Both the position numbers and the translations under genes were made by a program. Under the pieces are notes generated by a model that did not search any database, was not told the DNA's origin, and worked only from the letters and a program-made list of their open reading frames with translations. This document shows positions 59,183-64,000 of a DNA stretch of 64,000 bases, in pieces. The DNA comes from Formosa sp. Hel3_A1_48 (GTDB lineage Bacteria; Bacteroidota; Bacteroidia; Flavobacteriales; Flavobacteriaceae), in contig NZ_CP017259.1 in the NCBI RefSeq assembly GCF_001735715.1, positions 1,547,501-1,611,500 of the forward strand, in the 5' to 3' direction. Within the stretch, counting starts at the first letter, position 1. Every line of letters starts with the position of its first letter.

Positions 59183-61669
59183 TTATTTTGGGTCTAAAAC
59201 CGCCTCAATTCTTTCTAAAATATCCTTAAGGTGAATCCTAGACATTGTATTCGAAGTTCTGTTTAACCCTCGACGGACCATACTTTTCAAGGTGCTTAAT
59301 TCTGCCCGAACAACTGCTCTAATATCTGATTGATTGGTGTTAACAGCGGTTGATTTAATATAGTCGCTACCGCGTCTCTTACTTTGATTTTCAGCAGTCA
59401 TAAGGTAGGCCAAACGTTCGACATGTGCTCGTTGCAACTGACGTCTGTAAGTGTCAATTTCTGTTCCTTTTTTGAGTTCACTCCAGATACTATTTCGTAA
59501 AGTTTTTGTAAGATCGCTCACTAAAAAGGCATCCGACCCATTTAGGGTTTGATTCTCAATAAGCCGCGCCATTTTCCCTAAGCTCAAAAGGTTTTTTAGG
59601 GTGCGTTCTTGCAATGACCGAATTCGTTCTACAGACCCAGAGTATTCGATGCGTTCAAAAATAGATTTGTCTAAAAGCCAGGCTGGTGTTTGAAACAATT
59701 CTTTATCTAAAAACGCCAGTGCTTCAGCTTGTTTTTCCTTTGCTACATGCGTATACACGGCGCCCTCTTGATCGGCGGTTTTATAGTGCTCGTAGACACC
59801 ACCAACATTATTAGCAACATGCCCCATATAACGATTAAATTGAGAGAGGACTTGTCCGTACATCTGTGCTAAATCGTCGTAGGTCTCGCCATCTTTTGTG
59901 GTCCATTCAATTAAATTAGGTACAATGCGCTGTAGGTTTTTGATGCCATATGTACTAGCGAGCACAGCATCATCGCCAAGGTCCTCAGTTTGAGAACTAG
60001 GATCGACCACATCACCAACTTGTTGGTGACCAAAACGATACATCGGATCACCAGCATGGGTTGTAATCCAGCCATTGAGTGTTTCCTTTTCCTCTTCTGC
60101 AGTTTTGTCTAAAATAGGTTTGTATCCCCATGCGATTGCATACTTGTCGTAGACACCAATATTTGGCATTAAGGCAACCCCTTTATCTTCAGGCTGAGCG
60201 ACATAATTAAAACGTGCATAGTCCATGATTGATGGTGCTGTTCCGTATTTTTGAGTGAAAGAGGCACTTCTTAAATCTTCAACTTTATAAGCACAACTAC
60301 TTCCCATATTATGTGGTAATCCAAGGGTGTGACCTACCTCGTGAGCAGAGACAAAACGAATTAATCTACCCATTACTTCGTCCTCGAATTCTGCTCCACG
60401 AGCATCAGGATTGATGGCTGCTGTTTGGACAAAAAACCAACCTCTTAGTAAGGTCATTACATTATGATACCAATTGATGTCACTTTCCAAAATCTCTCCG
60501 GTTCTAGGATCGCTAACATGTGGGCCGTTAGCATTTGGGATCGGTGAAGCTAAATAGCGCACTACAGAGTAGCGTACATCCTCTGGGCTCCATTCAGGAT
60601 CTTCTTCAATAGAAGGGGGATCAGCTGCTATAATAGCATTTTTAAATCCCGCTGCTTCAAACGCAACTTGCCAGTCTTCAATTCCTTGTTTAATGTATTT
60701 ACGCCATTTTTTTGGAGTAGCTCGATCGATATAGTATACAATTTGTTTTTTTGGCTCAACTAATTCTCCTGCTTTAAATTTTTGAATGTCTTCGTCTTTG
60801 ACCTCGAGTCTCCAACGATCCAAGTACGTTAGCTCACGACTGCGTTGATCTTCCAATCCATAGTCGACTTGTCCTCTAGTAAACCAACCAACACGCTCAT
60901 CAAAATAACGCCTTTTCATGGGGTTTTCAGGTAACAAAATCATAGAATTATTAATTTCGATTGAAATCGCTCCTGTGCTTGAGTTTGAGGGAGCATTTGA
61001 AGCTGCATATGTTTTGACATGTCGGGCTTCAATGTTTTTGGGGTAACTCTTAATACTTTCAATAAAGGATTTGTTACTCTCTAAGCGTGAAACTTTGTAC
61101 TGCTTTCTACGGTAACTTGGCAAGCCTAGTGCTTTAACATCCTTATCAAATAATTCCGTCACATTGATCACTGTTGCAGTTGAATCTTTGCTTATTGTTT
61201 CGACTGGAAAAGTATACAAAACAGGCTCAAAGTTTGAATTGACTACCGCCTGGTGCACAGGCAGTGAATCTGCTGCAAATACTTCGTAAGAAACCACACG
61301 CAGTAGTACTTTTTTGTCCTTTTTTTGCCATCTTAAAACTTGGGTATTTTGTTTTCCGCCCCCGAACCCAATGCCAGAGGCCGTTTTTGAGATTCGCGTT
61401 ACCATCAGCATCTCTTTGTCAAATAGTGAGTCAGGAATTTCGTAGAAAAAATCAGCATCTATTTTATGAACTGTAAACAAACCAGAATCAGAAACAGCAT
61501 CTTCCGTAATGATCTCATCGTAAGGTTTTAGGTCTCCTTTTTTAGGTTTTGGCTTTTCAACTGCTGGAGCTTTACTTTTTTTTGAAGAAGTTGTCTTGAT
61601 GCTTATGGCGCAAGAATGTACCAAAAAAACAGTAAGTAGCAGTATGCTGATTTTTTTGAAGAATCTCAT
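59183..61669 (-). CDS. Large zinc-dependent metalloprotease lipoprotein (DUF5117/DUF4953)
   Basis: 828 residues with a lipobox (HSC, Cys at about 20). The metzincin-type site is HEVGHTLGLPH (His443, Glu444, His447 and His453). The N-terminal third is the DUF5117-type region, the C-terminal part DUF4953. Such proteases are common secreted or surface enzymes in Bacteroidota; substrate unknown. Confidence 0.85.
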   Translation of the reverse strand: MRFFKKISILLLTVFLVHSCAISIKTTSSKKSKAPAVEKPKPKKGDLKPYDEIITEDAVSDSGLFTVHKIDADFFYEIPDSLFDKEMLMVTRISKTASGIGFGGGKQNTQVLRWQKKDKKVLLRVVSYEVFAADSLPVHQAVVNSNFEPVLYTFPVETISKDSTATVINVTELFDKDVKALGLPSYRRKQYKVSRLESNKSFIESIKSYPKNIEARHVKTYAASNAPSNSSTGAISIEINNSMILLPENPMKRRYFDERVGWFTRGQVDYGLEDQRSRELTYLDRWRLEVKDEDIQKFKAGELVEPKKQIVYYIDRATPKKWRKYIKQGIEDWQVAFEAAGFKNAIIAADPPSIEEDPEWSPEDVRYSVVRYLASPIPNANGPHVSDPRTGEILESDINWYHNVMTLLRGWFFVQTAAINPDARGAEFEDEVMGRLIRFVSAHEVGHTLGLPHNMGSSCAYKVEDLRSASFTQKYGTAPSIMDYARFNYVAQPEDKGVALMPNIGVYDKYAIAWGYKPILDKTAEEEKETLNGWITTHAGDPMYRFGHQQVGDVVDPSSQTEDLGDDAVLASTYGIKNLQRIVPNLIEWTTKDGETYDDLAQMYGQVLSQFNRYMGHVANNVGGVYEHYKTADQEGAVYTHVAKEKQAEALAFLDKELFQTPAWLLDKSIFERIEYSGSVERIRSLQERTLKNLLSLGKMARLIENQTLNGSDAFLVSDLTKTLRNSIWSELKKGTEIDTYRRQLQRAHVERLAYLMTAENQSKRRGSDYIKSTAVNTNQSDIRAVVRAELSTLKSMVRRGLNRTSNTMSRIHLKDILERIEAVLDPK

Positions 61670-61759
61670 AATTACTTAAATTTAAATTAATTTATCCACC
61701 CAATGTACTAAATAATAGCTGTAAATTTAAATTAACGTGAGAATTAATGAAAAAGTTAA

Positions 61760-63457
61760 CTAAGCTGTGGCAGCTACCATTAGCTGGTCATCTGTCTTAA
61801 ATACTTTTGCCAACCCTTGTTTTGTAAGGCCCTTCATGCCTTTATCCCACCCTTTGTTACTGAGTCCGGATTGTGTTTTTAAATCAGACAAAACTCCTGG
61901 GCTTTGTTTTTTGAGAAGTTCAAAAATCACTTTTTCGTTTTCGCTCAACTCTATTGCTTTCTTTTCAGGTTTCATTTGCGGAAAAAACAACACTTCTTGT
62001 ATGGAAGCATTATTGGTTAAAAACATGATCAATCGATCCATTCCTATTCCCATTCCAGATGTTGGTGGCATTCCATATTCAAGTGCTCGAAGGAAGTCTT
62101 CGTCTATAAATTGAGTAGCTTCATCGTCCCCACGATCGGCAAGTTTAAGTTGCGCTTCAAAACGCTCCCTTTGATCTATAGGGTCATTTAATTCTGAATA
62201 AGCATTTGCTATTTCTTTTCCGCAAACCATCAGCTCAAAGCGTTCTGTTAAGTCTGCGTTATTGCGGTGCTCTTTACACAAAGGGCTCATTTCTTTTGGA
62301 TAATCTGTGATGTAGGTCGGTTGTATGTAATTACCCTCACATTTTTCACCAAAAATTTCATCAATAAGCTTCCCTTTACCCATACTTTTATCAACATCAA
62401 TTCCCATTTCAATGGCAGCAGCTCTAAGTTCTTCTTCGGATTTTCCTGTGATATCAAATCCTGTAAATTCTTTGATAGCATCCGTCATAGTCACACGGGC
62501 ATAAGGTGCTTTAAAGTCTATTTCATGACCTCCAAATGTGGCTATTGTAGTACCATTTACGGCAATGGCACAATGCTCCAAAAGTTGTTCACAAAACGCC
62601 ATCATCCAGTTGTAGTCTTTGTAAGCAACGTAGATTTCCATGGCTGTAAACTCAGGGTTGTGTGTACGGTCCATTCCTTCATTTCTGAAGTTTTTCGAAA
62701 ATTCATAAACGCCGTCAAATCCTCCAACAATAAGTCGCTTCAGGTAAAGTTCATTTGCAATACGCATGTACAAGGGAATATCTAAGCTGTTGTGGTGAGT
62801 TACAAATGGCCGAGCGGCTGCTCCTCCTGCTATGGGCTGCAACACAGGTGTTTCAACTTCAAAATAGCCTGCTCCATTGAAAAATTCACGCATGGCATTG
62901 AACAGCTTTGTACGCTTTACAAATACTTCTTTAACATGGGGGTTCACTGCTAGGTCTGCGTATCGTTGACGGTAGCGCATTTCAGGATCGTTGAATTCGT
63001 CATATTTATTGCCCTCAGCATCTGTTTTTGGTAGCGGTAGCGGTTTAAGAGCTTTGCTTAATAGTTTAAATTTTTTGACCAATATTGTTTTTTCACCGAC
63101 TTGGGTATTAAATAATTCGCCTTCGACCCCAATAAAGTCTCCTAAATCAAGAAGTTTTTTAAAAATTTCATTGTAGGCTGTTTTGTCTTCGTCTGGACAA
63201 ATTTCGTCGCGGTTAAAATAAACTTGAATGCGGCCTTCACTATCTTGAAGTTCACTAAATGCAGCTTTTCCTTGAACTTTTTTACGCATCAAACGACCAG
63301 CAACAACTACATTCAGGCCTTCTTTAAAATTCTTTTTTATGTTGTTTGTGGTGTGGGTAACTGGAAACAAATCTGCTGGGTAAGGGTTGATCCCTAAAGC
63401 GCGGAGTTTTGTGAGTTTCTCGCGACGTACAAGTTCTTGTTCTGAAAGCTGAGTCAT
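61760..63457 (-). CDS. lysS: Lysyl-tRNA synthetase (class II)
   Basis: 565 residues. OB-fold anticodon domain (about 45-160), class II catalytic core with FRNEGMDRTHNPEFT (motif 2) and GMGIGMDRLIMFLTN (motif 3). The C-terminal ~60 residues after the core form a small helical extension seen in flavobacterial LysS. Essential for translation. Upstream of yqaE with a 136-bp divergent gap. Confidence 0.97.
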   Translation of the reverse strand: MTQLSEQELVRREKLTKLRALGINPYPADLFPVTHTTNNIKKNFKEGLNVVVAGRLMRKKVQGKAAFSELQDSEGRIQVYFNRDEICPDEDKTAYNEIFKKLLDLGDFIGVEGELFNTQVGEKTILVKKFKLLSKALKPLPLPKTDAEGNKYDEFNDPEMRYRQRYADLAVNPHVKEVFVKRTKLFNAMREFFNGAGYFEVETPVLQPIAGGAAARPFVTHHNSLDIPLYMRIANELYLKRLIVGGFDGVYEFSKNFRNEGMDRTHNPEFTAMEIYVAYKDYNWMMAFCEQLLEHCAIAVNGTTIATFGGHEIDFKAPYARVTMTDAIKEFTGFDITGKSEEELRAAAIEMGIDVDKSMGKGKLIDEIFGEKCEGNYIQPTYITDYPKEMSPLCKEHRNNADLTERFELMVCGKEIANAYSELNDPIDQRERFEAQLKLADRGDDEATQFIDEDFLRALEYGMPPTSGMGIGMDRLIMFLTNNASIQEVLFFPQMKPEKKAIELSENEKVIFELLKKQSPGVLSDLKTQSGLSNKGWDKGMKGLTKQGLAKVFKTDDQLMVAATA

Positions 63458-63593
63458 AATATGGTTATGATTTAAGTCACAAAGATAATGACTCTGAATT
63501 GGATTCCAATAAGGGAAACAAAATTTAAGTGTATTGTAACGATTTTGATTAATTTTGTACTAACGTATCAAATCAATAACTTTATTTAATAAC

Positions 63594-63752
63594 ATGAGTG
63601 TTTGGCGTGTGCTTCTTTCCATTTTTTTTCCACCCTTAGCTGTAGTAGATAAGGGTTGTGGTTCTTTTCTTATTGTATTCATACTTACGCTTTGTGGATG
63701 GGTACCTGGGGTCATAGCAGCGTTGGTTATTTTGAATAACCCTAATACTTAA
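63594..63752 (+). CDS. Pmp3/YqaE-family small membrane protein
   Basis: 52 residues: WRVLLSIFFPPLAVVDKGCGS then a second hydrophobic span with GWVPGVIAALVILNNP, the Pmp3/YqaE family pattern of two helices with a Pro-Pro motif. Stress-related in other bacteria. It lies 17 bp upstream of lipB. Confidence 0.88.
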   Translation: MSVWRVLLSIFFPPLAVVDKGCGSFLIVFILTLCGWVPGVIAALVILNNPNT

Positions 63753-63757
63753 TCCTG

Positions 63758-63765
63758 TATATTTG
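63758..63765 (+). promoter_or_regulatory. Candidate -7 box before lipB
   Basis: TATATTTG, an exact match to TAnnTTTG, 4 bp before the lipB ATG, implying a very short leader if used. Confidence 0.4.
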
Positions 63766-63769
63766 CCCC

Positions 63770-64000
63770 ATGAATAAATCAATTTGTGTTCAAGATTTAG
63801 GCCTTAAAGATTATAAAACAACCTGGGATTTTCAGGAAGAGTTGTTTAAAAACACGGTCGATTGTAAAATAAAAAATAGACGACAGGGTGCAGGTTTGCC
63901 TACGCCAAATCATTTTTTATTTGTGAGTCATCCCCATGTATATACTCTAGGTAAAAGCGGTGATTTTTCTAATTTATTGTTAAACGAGGACCAACTCACT
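63770..64000 (+). CDS. lipB: Lipoyl(octanoyl) transferase LipB, N-terminal part
   Basis: First 77 codons, cut by the window edge. Matches LipB through VQDLGLKDYKTTWDFQEEL, NRRQGAG, NHFLFVSHPHVYTLGKSG. LipB moves octanoyl groups from ACP to lipoate-dependent enzymes. Start chosen as the first ATG with LipB homology. Confidence 0.92.
   Translation, partial: MNKSICVQDLGLKDYKTTWDFQEELFKNTVDCKIKNRRQGAGLPTPNHFLFVSHPHVYTLGKSGDFSNLLLNEDQLT

Overview
The window reads as chromosomal DNA of a marine member of the Flavobacteriaceae (Bacteroidota). The evidence is the low G+C content, the gliding-motility and type IX secretion (T9SS) genes gldB, gldC and gldKLMN, a T9SS type B sorting domain, SusD and TonB-dependent proteins, and promoter-like boxes of the Bacteroidota form TAnnTTTG. 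No species can be named from the sequence alone.

Positions 1-34,065 are mostly conserved core. In order they hold: the end of a T9SS-secreted protein; gldB-gldC; the cell-shape operon mreB-mreC-mreD-mrdA-rodA (minus strand); purH; a GAF/methionine-sulfoxide-reductase-like gene; a metal-related module (Cys-rich secreted protein, TonB receptor, HMA protein); groES-groEL; a minus-strand run miaB, sigma-54 activator, lptE, TPR gene, secG; topA; an arginase-fold gene lacking the usual metal ligands; gldKLMN; an FAD oxidoreductase; DUF983; an ABC-F ATPase; and a CPXCG zinc-ribbon gene.

Positions 34,129-44,700 are accessory. An initiator tRNA-fMet has a large serine recombinase gene running into it: its last 13 codons and its stop lie inside the tRNA. 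Behind it sit a 55-residue ORF, a MerR-like protein, a Cys-rich protein and a small membrane protein. A diverged copy of the tRNA 3' junction near 37,995 may mark the other end of a compact element of about 3.8 kb. Next come a 5'-truncated susD joined out of frame to the 5' stub of a DUF5916/CBM9-like gene, then yceI, an esterase, a DinB-like gene and a phzF-like gene. Three copies of a 75-80 bp hairpin repeat punctuate the esterase/DinB/PhzF stretch.

Positions 45,038-55,606 form a seven-gene beta-glucan cluster on the plus strand: a GH149-type phosphorylase, a GH17 lipoprotein, an exported clan GH-A enzyme, a GH30 lipoprotein, a GPH/MelB-like transporter and two leaderless GH17-like proteins. 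The inferred route is periplasmic or surface trimming of a laminarin-type beta-1,3/1,6-glucan by GH30 and GH17, uptake of oligosaccharides by the transporter, then cytoplasmic GH17 hydrolysis and phosphorolysis. No intact susC/susD pair accompanies it.

Positions 55,779-64,000 hold a sulfur-transport trio (two YeeE/YedE halves and TauE/SafE), an unknown membrane protein, a Spy-like protein, a large zinc metalloprotease, lysS, a small Pmp3/YqaE protein and the start of lipB, cut by the window edge.
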